DNA of 64,000 bases from Chaetorhynchus papuensis (lineage: Eukaryota > Chordata > Aves > Passeriformes > Rhipiduridae): assembly GCA_013396525.1 (NCBI GenBank), contig VWYX01000344.1, forward strand, positions 186,001 to 250,000. Direction: 5' to 3'. The notes under the pieces were generated by a model that was not told the origin of the DNA, did no database searches, and was given only the letters and a program-made list of their open reading frames with translations. This document shows, piece after piece, positions 28,201 through 33,669 of the stretch. Each line of letters starts with the position of its first letter. Within the stretch, counting starts at the first letter, position 1. The position numbers and the translations under genes are program-made.

Positions 28201-28351
28201 CCGAGTCCCCGGCGGAGCGCAGCTCCACGAGCCCGTACTGGGAGCCCACGAGAACCACGCCGGGCTCGGCACCGAGGCAGAAGCAGTGCGGGGTGCCCGT
28301 GGCGGCGGCGGAGCGGCACCCGCCGGCCCGCAGCAGCCGCAGGTTCCTCAT
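1122..28351 (-). CDS. ELP1: ELP1 (IKBKAP), Elongator complex subunit 1; 32 coding exons, 3' end outside the window
   Basis: ELP1 is the large scaffold of the Elongator complex, which makes the cm5U family of wobble-uridine modifications on tRNA in the cytoplasm. The start MRNLRLLRAG matches the known vertebrate start. I joined 32 exons whose lengths keep one open frame: 3575 nt, about 1191 residues, against about 1332 in human. Residues 1 to about 710 are the two N-terminal beta-propellers (for example VLLATG, YDWHWTTD, VAVIDG, LTWLPDD); from about 710 on is the alpha-solenoid (KLRINLNLLYDHNP, VDVNELYDYSLGTYDFDL, EEALRL). The final traced exon ends at the conserved stretch SHSNSRIS. The basic tRNA-binding segment and C-terminal dimerisation region must lie left of position 1. 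No in-frame stop or frameshift is seen, so the gene looks functional. Identity is recognised from family knowledge; exon edges come from splice signals plus phase checks. Confidence 0.97.
1886..1999 (-). CDS. ELP1: ELP1 coding exon 31 (residues 1117-1154)
   Basis: Encodes AQKSQLIFLDSQKTAFLRHK and RLQVVRELKEKA. Acceptor GAGCAG|CTCAG. The donor is placed at AGG|GTTGGT, which is weak; it is the only nearby GT whose phase fits exon 32, so the left edge is less certain. Confidence 0.85.
2774..2834 (-). CDS. ELP1: ELP1 coding exon 30 (residues 1097-1116)
   Basis: Encodes IHKYDRLDILETNLKPAILE. Acceptor GATCCAG|ATTC, donor AAG|GTGAAT. Confidence 0.93.
2953..3015 (-). CDS. ELP1: ELP1 coding exon 29 (residues 1076-1096)
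   Basis: Encodes DYEEAVLLLLEGSLWEEALR plus Leu. Acceptor TTCTAG|GACT, donor CTG|GTAAGA; 63 nt, phase 0 on both sides. Confidence 0.95.
3533..3594 (-). CDS. ELP1: ELP1 coding exon 28 (residues 1055-1075)
   Basis: Encodes KLVEQRKHAEAAILLEQYTQ. Acceptor TGGTAG|GAAA, donor CAG|GTAATG. Confidence 0.94.
4559..4760 (-). CDS. ELP1: ELP1 coding exon 27 (residues 988-1054)
   Basis: Encodes DISDAYGEYLIQKQLYEQAA through YTKDKLSSLARSMAG, helical repeats of the C-terminal solenoid. Acceptor TTTCAG|GATA, donor CAG|GTAGGC; 202 nt. Confidence 0.96.
5875..5972 (-). CDS. ELP1: ELP1 coding exon 26 (residues 955-987)
   Basis: Encodes PEHFSEFLNFVKDQNLYSEA and LKLYPSSTQEYK. Acceptor CTGCAG|GTCC, donor AAG|GTGTGT, phase 0. 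Confidence 0.94.
6402..6525 (-). CDS. ELP1: ELP1 coding exon 25 (residues 914-954)
   Basis: Encodes DPKEYLPFLNTLRKMETNYQ and ALGHLSKC. Acceptor TTTCAG|GACC, donor GTG|GTAGGT. Confidence 0.95.
7395..7543 (-). CDS. ELP1: ELP1 coding exon 24 (residues 864-913)
   Basis: Encodes AVSAEEALKYLLFLVDVNEL and YDYSLGTYDFDLVIMVAEKS, almost identical to mammals. Acceptor TTGCAG|AAAG; donor AAG|GTCTTG lacks the usual +3 to +5 bases. Confidence 0.94.
8562..8647 (-). CDS. ELP1: ELP1 coding exon 23 (residues 835-863)
   Basis: Encodes YCLSILTAHVKKSPPELEIA and LQKVHDL. Acceptor CTTCAG|GTAC. The donor GAG|GTTTTG is weak, but the phase matches exon 24 and the break is where the human protein alignment expects it. 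Confidence 0.9.
9003..9060 (+). repeat. Short direct repeat in an ELP1 intron
   Basis: The 19-bp word starting TAGGGTGTTATTTA occurs at 9003-9021 and again at 9042-9060, with AT-rich sequence between. It is a local duplication without obvious function. Confidence 0.8.
9744..9884 (-). CDS. ELP1: ELP1 coding exon 22 (residues 788-834)
   Basis: Encodes EEDFTKSMYPSLNGSSNTQP then KKVNLICDVMRVAMEHIDPQ. The middle is variable compared with mammals; the flanks are conserved. Acceptor ATCTAG|AGAAG, donor AAA|GTGAGC. Confidence 0.92.
10728..10807 (-). CDS. ELP1: ELP1 coding exon 21 (residues 762-787)
   Basis: Encodes VFLENTETFIRQIDSVNYIN and LFFTEL. Acceptor TTTCAG|GTAT, donor GAA|GTGAGT; the split Lys codon is completed in exon 22. 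Confidence 0.95.
11098..11176 (-). CDS. ELP1: ELP1 coding exon 20 (residues 735-761), with a GC splice donor
   Basis: Encodes LMFREAFQCMRKLRINLNLL then YDHNPK, strongly conserved. Acceptor CTCCAG|GCTT. The donor reads AAG|GCAAGT, a GC-AG type donor with otherwise perfect consensus; phase 0 agrees with exon 21, and no GT alternative keeps the frame nearby. Confidence 0.94.
11788..11861 (-). CDS. ELP1: ELP1 coding exon 19 (residues 711-734), matching human exon 20
   Basis: A 74-nt exon encoding MPRGNLETIHHRALVLAQIR then KWLD. Human ELP1 exon 20, the one skipped in familial dysautonomia, is also 74 nt and encodes the same segment. Acceptor TTACAG|ATGCC. The donor here is CAG|GTAGAT, unlike the human CAA|GTAAGT. 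Confidence 0.95.
12585..12700 (-). CDS. ELP1: ELP1 coding exon 18 (residues 672-710)
   Basis: Encodes ALQAGLSS and LRKVERGSRIVTVVPQDTKV, a signature ELP1 block at the propeller/solenoid boundary. Acceptor CTTCAG|CCC, donor CAG|GTCAGT. Confidence 0.96.
13366..13471 (-). CDS. ELP1: ELP1 coding exon 17 (residues 637-671)
   Basis: Encodes VASNITSFATYNEFLLVTTN and HTCQCFCLKNLS. Acceptor TTTACAG|GTTG, donor AAG|GTAAAT. Confidence 0.95.
13569..13622 (-). CDS. ELP1: ELP1 coding exon 16 (residues 619-636)
   Basis: Short exon of 54 nt encoding EVILGLTDRCRFFVNDIE, nearly identical to mammals. Acceptor TTACAG|GAGG, donor GAG|GTACAA; phase 0 on both sides. Confidence 0.95.
14442..14545 (-). CDS. ELP1: ELP1 coding exon 15 (residues 584-618)
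   Basis: Encodes AVQFPYRCVQTSITRISGE, part of the second propeller. Acceptor CCTTAG|AGGC, donor GAA|GTAAGT, ends in phase 0. Confidence 0.93.
15022..15128 (-). CDS. ELP1: ELP1 coding exon 14 (residues 548-583)
   Basis: Encodes PVDGEVISLYCSPVTKTVAL and ends RILKYLWG. Acceptor CATAAG|GTTG, donor GGG|GTAAGC; 107 nt. Confidence 0.95.
15949..16131 (-). CDS. ELP1: ELP1 coding exon 13 (residues 487-547)
   Basis: Encodes NPLGLRFLTWLPDDSFLVVG and AAQSVLHHLTAVPH, matching the ELP1 linker between propellers. Acceptor GTGACAG|AGTTG, donor ACG|GTACTA. The donor is less canonical than its neighbours but phase agrees on both sides. Confidence 0.92.
16774..16873 (-). CDS. ELP1: ELP1 coding exon 12 (residues 454-486)
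   Basis: Encodes DPTVKFGAVGGNGFRAAVET and PYLDKTY. Acceptor TGCTAG|GACAG, donor ACAG|GTAATG; 100 nt, frame kept. Confidence 0.93.
17478..17648 (-). CDS. ELP1: ELP1 coding exon 11 (residues 397-453)
   Basis: Encodes KVLVTAFQHAVVPPPMCTYE and MAVLDADNRISVYRYG. Acceptor TCCACAG|ATAAAG, donor TATG|GTGAGA; 171 nt. Confidence 0.97.
17944..18174 (-). CDS. ELP1: ELP1 coding exon 10 (residues 320-396)
   Basis: Longest traced exon. It encodes VQLWTTGNYHWYLKQSL and, towards the end, LCQGWNYLFYDWHWTTDHG and VAVIDG, all typical of ELP1. I placed the acceptor at CTACAG|TTCAG because the next downstream AG would break the frame. Confidence 0.96.
18502..19079 (+). mobile_element. Solo LTR of an avian endogenous retrovirus (ERVL-like), 578 bp
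   Basis: The element begins TGTGCTGG and ends ATGACA (TG...CA), and is flanked by identical CCAGC at 18497-18501 and 19080-19084. A 5-bp target duplication is typical of class III (ERVL-type) elements. A possible ATTAAA polyadenylation signal is at 18950-18955. The text resembles an abundant bird LTR known from memory (start TTTGGCTGGGG, inner segment GATGGCTGAACACCTGCCTG). No internal retroviral genes are present, so LTR-LTR recombination left a solo copy. It lies in the ELP1 intron between exons 9 and 10, antisense to the gene. The exact family name needs a repeat-library search. Confidence 0.9.
19207..19297 (-). CDS. ELP1: ELP1 coding exon 9 (residues 290-319)
   Basis: Encodes VNEMLWNADSTILAIWLEDL. 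Acceptor CTGCAG|GTTAATG, donor TATG|GTGAGA. It sits immediately 5' (in gene orientation) of the intron holding the 578-bp solo LTR. Confidence 0.94.
19920..20043 (-). CDS. ELP1: ELP1 coding exon 8 (residues 248-289)
   Basis: Encodes PSGNLIASTQEKPNRRDVVF and LEKNGLLHGEFTLPF. Acceptor TTTAAG|GCC, donor AAA|GTAAGT, phase 0 at its end. Confidence 0.96.
20535..20625 (-). CDS. ELP1: ELP1 coding exon 7 (residues 218-247)
   Basis: Encodes ARKVRVWSRELVLQSTSEPV and on to LSW. Acceptor TGTAG|GTGC, donor GAA|GTGAGT; the split Lys codon is completed by the first base of exon 8. Confidence 0.94.
21500..21599 (-). CDS. ELP1: ELP1 coding exon 6 (residues 185-217)
   Basis: Encodes WDDGRPRVTWRGDGQFVAVS and ends TVCPET, a well-conserved propeller repeat. 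Acceptor CTTCAG|GAAG, donor CAG|GTATGG; 100 nt. Confidence 0.95.
21854..22483 (+). mobile_element. Solo LTR of an avian endogenous retrovirus (ERVK-like by target duplication), 630 bp
   Basis: Begins TGTTGGGG and ends TTTAACA, so the ends form a TGTT/AACA inverted repeat. Identical CCCATC flanks it at 21848-21853 and 22484-22489. A 6-bp duplication is the usual mark of class II (ERVK-like) integration. A TATA box (TATATAAG, 22155-22162) is followed by AATAAA at 22217-22222, giving a U3-R-U5 layout in plus orientation. No gag, pol or env is present. It lies in the ELP1 intron between exons 5 and 6, antisense to ELP1. Class is inferred from duplication length alone. Confidence 0.88.
22155..22162 (+). 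promoter_or_regulatory. TATA box of the 630-bp solo LTR
   Basis: TATATAAG in the U3 part of the LTR, about 60 bp upstream of its AATAAA. Any transcript from it would run antisense to ELP1. Whether it is active cannot be told from sequence. Confidence 0.6.
22817..22902 (-). CDS. ELP1: ELP1 coding exon 5 (residues 156-184)
   Basis: Encodes KLIALGWGKKETQFHGSEGK and on to QAAHRKQT; the core GW-KKETQFHGSEG is conserved. Acceptor TTCAG|GAAAG, donor ACG|GTATTA; ends in phase 0. It lies between the 630-bp solo LTR and exon 4. Confidence 0.92.
23260..23340 (-). CDS. ELP1: ELP1 coding exon 4 (residues 129-155)
   Basis: Encodes QQTLIMMTRDFEPITEKQIH and on to QDEFGE. Acceptor TTGCAG|GT, donor AAG|GTGAGA; 81 nt, which keeps the frame. 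Confidence 0.95.
23615..24833 (+). mobile_element. CR1 LINE fragment, 5'-truncated, about 1.2 kb
   Basis: The plus strand reads like the 3' part of a CR1 retrotransposon. It has a degraded reverse-transcriptase segment whose active-site region still reads FVDDTELG (about 23980-24005), then the CR1 3' UTR, ending in a CTATGATTCTG-like tail near 24833. Frameshifts and stops are frequent, so it is dead. It lies in the ELP1 intron between exons 3 and 4, antisense to the gene. The left edge is approximate. Confidence 0.85.
25258..25339 (-). CDS. ELP1: ELP1 coding exon 3 (residues 102-128)
   Basis: Encodes VECVGSVDSGLSVMSWSPDQ and ends LVLLAT. Donor CAG|GTATCA; 82 nt, so one base carries into the next exon, where it completes a Gly codon. 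Confidence 0.95.
26961..27113 (-). CDS. ELP1: ELP1 coding exon 2 (residues 51-101)
   Basis: Encodes VSREVSLTVDGFLPEDGSG to LLCNLSTKQ, close to the mammalian protein. Acceptor CCAAG|GTG and donor CAG|GTACCA; 153 nt, phase 0 on both sides. Confidence 0.95.
28202..28351 (-). CDS. ELP1: ELP1 coding exon 1 (residues 1-50)
   Basis: Contains the start codon and the first propeller strands (VVLVGSQYGLVEL). The donor is CG|GTGAGA and the exon ends in phase 0. It lies in a CpG island, so the transcription start is probably just upstream (about 28.36-28.45 kb). An in-frame ATG 72 nt upstream (28421-28423) could add 24 residues. I chose the downstream start because it matches the known family N-terminus. 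Confidence 0.93.
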
Positions 28352-28501
28352 GGCAGGGGGAGGGAGCGATGCAGGCCGGGCAGCGGTGGAGGCCGAGCAG
28401 TAGGGGAGGCCGGGCAGCGGCACCGCCTCACGGCGCCGCCATGTCCTGCAGCCCAGGGCGCGGGCTCAGGCGCAGGCGCCGTGCGCGGCTGCCGCTCTGG
28501 C

Positions 28502-28609
28502 GGGGCGGAGCGCGGCCCCTCCTTCCCCGCCTCGGGCCGTGTGGGGCGGAGCGGGGCCCCTCCTTCCCCGCCTCGGGCCGTGTGGGGCGGAGCGGGGCCC
28601 GTCCTTGCC
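28502..28609. repeat. 41-bp GC-box tandem repeat (two full units and a partial third)
   Basis: Units at 28502-28542 and 28543-28583 differ at a single position; a partial third starts at 28584. Each begins with GGGGCGGAGC, a GC box of the Sp1 type. The array is about 150-260 bp upstream of the ELP1 start codon, so unit number could affect promoter strength. That last point is inference. Confidence 0.9.
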
Positions 28610-28705
28610 CTCCGCCGGGCCTGGAGCTGCGGGCGCTTGGGGCTGAGGCGCCAAATCCAGCGCTGCGGCTCCTCAGCAGCTCAGCTCCCTGCGAGGCTGC
28701 ACAAA

Positions 28706-29290
28706 GAATAACAGAATCACCGAGGTTAGAGGGGAGCTTTAAGGTTACCCAGTCCAGCCAGCCACTCAGCTGGAGTGCCACTGTAACCCTTACACTACCA
28801 GATCCAGATCCACATGCTTATTAAACACAAGGGATGGGGACTCCACCACCTCCCAGGGAAACCTATTCCAATGCCTGACCACCCTGACAGTGATAATTTT
28901 TTTTTTCTAATATCTGATCTGATTCTCCCCTGTCTCAGATTAAGGCCATTTCTTCTTGTCCTCTCACTGCAGGCACGGCAGGAGAGACTGACCCCCACCT
29001 CACTACACCCTCCTTTCAGGAGTTGTAGAGAGCAATGGGGTCACCCCTGAGCCTCCTCTTCTGGAGACTAAACAACCCCAGCTCCCTCAGCCGTTTCTCA
29101 TAAGACATGTTCTTTCTGGTCCTTTCATGAGCTCTGGACATGCTCCAGCACTTCAATGTGTTTTTTAAAGTGAGGGGCCCAGAACTGGACACAGCACTCG
29201 ATGTGCAGCCTTGCCATTCCAGTGTATAAGATGACAGTGGGAGCAGGATGATTCTTTTGGAGCCATTCTGGCACTAACCAGCTGAAGAAC
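28706..29290 (-). mobile_element. CR1 LINE 3' fragment, minus orientation
   Basis: Reverse complement of a CR1 3' end: the tail (AACAGAATCACCGAGG) is at the left, followed by typical blocks such as GGGGACTCCACCACCTCCC and CTGGAGACTAAACAACCCC. It starts right at the edge of the ELP1 CpG island. The right boundary is uncertain; resemblance fades after about 29225. Confidence 0.85.
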
Positions 29291-29534
29291 TCCAGCTGAG
29301 ACTTTTAAGGCACTTACAGGCCAGCCTTCACATAGGTCAGTGCTGCCTTGATGCCACTACTTCGGTCACACTCTACCACCTCGCTCCAGGTGTGGCTGAG
29401 AGGGAGAAGGGAGTTCAAGTTCAGGGGGAAGGACTTCATGCCATCACAGTTAAACAGCCTTCACATTTCCCCCTTTTCCTAGCAGAGCTAGACTCCATCA
29501 GTCAGTACTGATGATTAGTTCAAGAAAGACAAAG

Positions 29535-29988
29535 AGCTATTGGAAAAGGTTCAGTGGAGGTGACAAAGATGACTTGGGGTCTGGAACTTCTCTCTTATAA
29601 GAAGAGACTGTGGGAGGTGGGCCTGTTTAGTCCAGAGAAGACTGAGAGGGGATCTCATAAATATCTCACAGGCAGGTGCCAAGAGGATGATGCCACACTC
29701 TTTTCAGTGGGGCCCACTGACAGGATGAGGAGCAATGGCAATAAACTAAAACACAAGAAATTTCAGCTCAACAGGAGGAAGAACTTCTTTATATTGAAGC
29801 TGGCGGAGCACTGGGAAAGACTGCCCAGGGAGGTTGTGCAGTCTCCCTCTCTGGAGACATTAAAATCCTACCACAGTGCATTCTGCTCTAGGTGATCCTG
29901 CCTTGGCAAGGAGGGATGGGCTGGAGGGTCTACAGAGATCCCTTCCAACCCTAACAATTCTGGGATGCTCTGTAATTCTATGATCCAG
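29535..29988 (+). mobile_element. CR1 LINE 3' fragment, plus orientation
   Basis: Sense CR1 3' sequence containing TTTAGTCCAGAGAAGACTG, GGAGGAAGAACTTCTTTAT and CTGCCCAGGGAGGTTGTGCA, ending in a GTAATTCTATGATCC tail. It faces away from the minus-strand CR1 at 28706-29290, so the pair forms a divergent imperfect inverted repeat between ELP1 and TBC1D2. Confidence 0.88.
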
Positions 29989-30800
29989 TCTAATGTCCAA
30001 ATACCAAGACAAGACAGATTTGAGACAAACTGGTTTTGTCTATGGCAATCCATAGATTTTGCATGCTGTAATCAGCTTAATGTGCTCTACAGTTTGGCAG
30101 TTTAGGCTAGTGGAAAGATGGGCCATTAGACACCTGGACAGGTTTGCTTTTTGCTGTTGTGGTACTAAACTTGTCTAAAGTCAGTGATAAAACCCAGTAA
30201 AATTTGCTAAACTCAGGGCTCTTTTGAGACCTGTGGAAAAGGCACAGCTATCACTGCACAGAGGGAAAATCAAAGCCACTCAGACTCCTTATTCTTGGGA
30301 TAAAGGCATAGGAAGTGCCTTCCCAGGCCAGCAGAGCACCTGCCAAGGCCAGCAGGGCCTGGCTGCACTGGCAGGAGGAAAGGCAGCTGTCAGAGGGCAC
30401 TTGAACCTGGCTGCGCTGTGCGCCCTGTCTCCTGTGTCCCCCCCAGCACCTGTACTGCTTCTTCAGGGTGGTCTGACATCCCTATTCCTTGCACTACCTT
30501 TTCCAGAGGCTTTTCCCTTTGGCCCAGCCTGATCCTATCAGCCTCCAGTGTCCCAAGTCACCAAGTTACCACTGTTCTTACCCTCTGAAATGTGCTTGAC
30601 TGAGGTGAGTTGCCCCAGCTGACTGCACAGCCGTGGCTCTCGCAGCACGTCTGCATCTGACACCCGGTGGTTCTGCAGCTCTGGAGAGAAGTCCCCTTAT
30701 AGCGGATGGCACTTGCTGGTCCCCTCTAGCCCACGAGCTGTCCCCCTCTGCTTGCTTGCTTTCCGTGGGTCGCAGCACCCTGATTAATCACTTTCTTCCC
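29989..30800. other. Intergenic spacer between ELP1 and TBC1D2
   Basis: Moderate GC, no recognisable exon, RNA gene or repeat. It separates the CR1 pair from the TBC1D2 CpG island. Confidence 0.6.
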
Positions 30801-30829
30801 GACACCCGACAGAAATGCCCTATATTATT

Positions 30830-31260
30830 GCTGTTGTTACTTCTCCCGCGGTTGCAGCTGACGTCCCCCGCTCCGCCGCCCCGTCCCCGCCGCTGTCCCG
30901 GGGCCGCCCGGGCCCCGCCCCGCCGGCACCGCCGCAGACCGGCCCGGCAGGAAGCGCGGGGCGGCGGCGGCCGCAGGTATTCCCGGCGGAGGCAGCCGTC
31001 TCCCGTGCCGCCGCTCCGCCCCCCCCCCCCCCAAAATCCCCGACAGGCCAGCGGCTCGGATGCCCCCCCGCCCCAGCCGGCGCTGGTACAAGCGGTGCCA
31101 GGCTCAGGCCGGCCGCGTGCCAGGCTCCGGCCGCCGTCGCCGGTACCCCCGCGGTGCAGCTGGGCTGGGAGGCGCCTCTGCGGCGCTGCGGGAGGCACGG
31201 GGAGGGGCGGCGGGGGCTGCCTTGTGCTGATCGCACCAGCAGCTCCGGAAAGGTTTATGC
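30830..31260. promoter_or_regulatory. TBC1D2: CpG island, TBC1D2 promoter
   Basis: Dense CpG and extreme GC, including a 14-C run at 31019-31032. It precedes a good splice donor at 31288, and the next exon carries the TBC1D2 start codon, so this is the likely promoter with a non-coding first exon. The long reading frames on both strands have no family resemblance. Confidence 0.8.
31019..31032 (+). repeat. Poly-C run of 14
   Basis: Uninterrupted run of 14 C inside the TBC1D2 CpG island. Length errors are common in such runs, and the G-rich complement could fold into a quadruplex. Confidence 0.9.
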
Positions 31261-31287
31261 AGGGTCCACCCTGATCCGTTTTCATTG
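31200..31287 (+). other. TBC1D2: Probable 5' UTR exon of TBC1D2 (left edge unknown)
   Basis: A strong donor TTG|GTGAGT lies at 31287/31288, at the downstream edge of the CpG island. The first coding exon is preceded by an acceptor (TCCTTAAAG, ending 33265 or 33267) directly before the ATG, so an upstream untranslated exon is required. The transcription start is not determined. Confidence 0.55.
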
Positions 31288-33265
31288 GTGAGTCAGTGTC
31301 AGGGCAGCTTTCAGCTAAATATATCTTTCAGACAGCTGCCCGGCAGCGACTGGACCGACGCAAACCTGAGGCAGACCCTGCTTTTCTGTTGCTGTTGGAT
31401 TTGTTGGAGGCTGTGGTTACCTGCTTGGTGGTGCTTGCAGCAGTAGCTCTATACCAGGAGACGGTGACTTCAGGAGCTTCTCTCTACTTCCCTTAAGGAG
31501 GTGAGGTCTTATCTAGAGGTCTTTGCAATGCAGATCTGACATGATTCCTTATAAATTGATTCTTGAACCTAATGCTTACTAAATAACCTAAATTAAATTA
31601 CCTAAAATGCTTACTTGATCCTGTTCATGGTGTGGAGCCGTGGACTATCATGCTGGCAAGAGGTAGAAGTGTGATGGAGTCTGCAGGCGGTACAGAAGAT
31701 ACTTATACTGGTACTGGCATAAAAACCCCAGCGTCTTTTTTGGGAAAGTTGAGAGTGTTTCTTCCTCCTGATGATATTTGCTTTGTGCTAGGCAAAATTA
31801 GCTTGGAAATGAAATGTTTTTGGTGTTTCAGAAGTTTCGTTGAGGCAACACCTTCTCAAGGGATGCTTGTTGTTGGCATTTGTGAATGTTTTCAGCACCA
31901 CGATCCACAGTGTCATGGGAGTGAACTAAAAGAATTTTAGTAGCTTTCCACTTAAGAGTGAACATGACTGATAGTTGTCTGTAAAGCTGATGCAGGAACA
32001 GGAGGGGGCAGCAATAAACAGGATGGGGCTTAGCCAGCGCTAGGATGGACAAACCTTCTTTCAGTCATGAGGGTAAGTTGTTCCTAAAAGCAGAGGAACG
32101 AGGTCAGCTTGGGAACATCTCAGTGTGCTCCATTGTATTATCTCATTGTCATGTTGTCATACAGCTGGATGTTGTGTTGAATCAGCTTTCACAGTTTTGT
32201 GTCTGCAGTTGGATTCCCACTAACTTATCACCGAAGCCATTTATTTGGTTACATGTTTGCTTCAGCTATGTTAGTGTCTGAAACCAAAGTTTCAAAAAAT
32301 GCAGGAAGTTATTTATAGATACTCTTCTGGAGTGTTGTTAGCTTTCTTTATACAGGAGCTGTGGGTATCTGCAGCTCTGAGCAAAAAATCACACCTGTCA
32401 TGTGGTTAAACACTTGAAACATGGGAAAATTGCTGTCCTTGTGTATGATAAAAATTTACCTGAAGGTGAACCTGGCTACAGATGTAAGTCTGAGAGAGAA
32501 GTTGAACTCGAGATTTACACAGATCCCTTCCAGCCTGAGTTTTATATTTTTCTTTTACACTTCTGGGACACAGGTGGTTACTTGGGTCATGGAAACAACC
32601 AAGTCTCTTTTGCAAGGACCACAGAGTTACCTTCTCTTGTGCATAATCCATCATATGAATCCATCCTACTGGATGAGGAACTAACATATAGTATGAGGGC
32701 ATTTTAACAACTATAGTCAGCTGACAAAAATTATTCATAAGAATGCTGCATAAGGCTGGATTTGTCTACAGAGCCATGGTTTAAAATATTCGTTGAACAT
32801 TCAGTGCAAATACCAGGACACACTTACCTGCAATCCCTTGACCTGGCTATGTGCCTACTCCCAGAGCTTGTTACCTTGCTGTTTTTTCTGCAGCCATTCC
32901 TTAAGTACCAAATGCCCTGATCATTGCTATTGATTTGGTATGCCCACAGGCTGTACTTATTTTTCACACAAGAGATTATGGTACTGTTTCTTGGCTGCTA
33001 GTCCAGGCTAATGTAGGAATTAAAAAGGGAGAAAACAGATATATAGAGGTCATCTAAGGAGAGGATTGCAGGGATCAATGACCAAAAGTAGAGTTGGAGA
33101 CCTTGGCTGGGTAGTTTGAAAGCTAGGAAGTGTTTTTTTGTCATATGGCAGACCTGAGCTTGTTCCTTCCCTTTTCATTGGCTGCAGGTTCTGTAACAGT
33201 GATGATATAATCGGGATCAGTTTATTTATCTAGAGAACTTCCTGCTTCAATCTGTTTCCTTAAAG
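31288..33265 (+). other. TBC1D2 intron 1, nothing else recognised
   Basis: AT-richer than the flanking island. No exon, RNA gene or clear repeat was found. Confidence 0.5.
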
Positions 33266-33267
33266 AG

Positions 33268-33669
33268 ATGAAGAAAGGACCAGAAAGCGGAGCATGCACC
33301 CTTGCTGCTCCAGGCAGTTTAGTGGAGTCAGATCCAGACACTAAGAGCAGCAATGGAGCCTCAGCAAAAGACACACTTCCCTCTCCCGGAGAACTGGAGA
33401 ATGTACCGCTGAAACCCAGCACAGAAACATCCAGAAAAAAACTCTGCGGCTATTTAAATAAGCTGGGCATCAAGGGGCCAATCAAGACCTGGAAGTCTCG
33501 CTGGTTCTTTTATGATGAAAACAAATGTCGCTTACTATACTACAGAACTGCCCAGGACATTAATCCTTTGGGGTCTATTGATCTCTCCAGCGCCGGCTTT
33601 GACTGCAAAATGGAAAATGGGGAAGGAGTTTTTGAGATCAGAACACCAAGCAGAGTTTTTACTTTGAAG
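33268..33669 (+). CDS. TBC1D2: TBC1D2 coding exon 1 (residues 1-134)
   Basis: Start codon two bases after the acceptor AG. Encodes a low-complexity N-terminus and most of the PH domain, ending RVFTLK. Donor AAG|GTAATG, phase 0. Confidence 0.95.

Larger units (their letters stand above)
27930..28680. promoter_or_regulatory. ELP1: CpG island, ELP1 promoter and first exon
   Basis: Very GC-rich with dense CpG, unlike the AT-rich flanks. It covers the start codon of ELP1 and the sequence upstream of it, including three GGGGCGG GC boxes in a tandem repeat. No TATA box is evident. Long reading frames here in several frames are compositional artefacts. Confidence 0.85.

Noticed and set aside
28424..28700. 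First exon of ABITRAM divergent from ELP1, as in human
   Set aside because: No sequence resembling the ABITRAM N-terminus was found; the next plus-strand gene is TBC1D2.
27929..28711. A 260-codon plus-strand reading frame over the ELP1 first exon
   Set aside because: It is antisense to a recognised exon and of low complexity; again a CpG-island artefact.
30633..31291. Reading frames of 138-213 codons on both strands before TBC1D2
   Set aside because: Compositional artefacts of the promoter island; the poly-C run and proline tracts explain their length.
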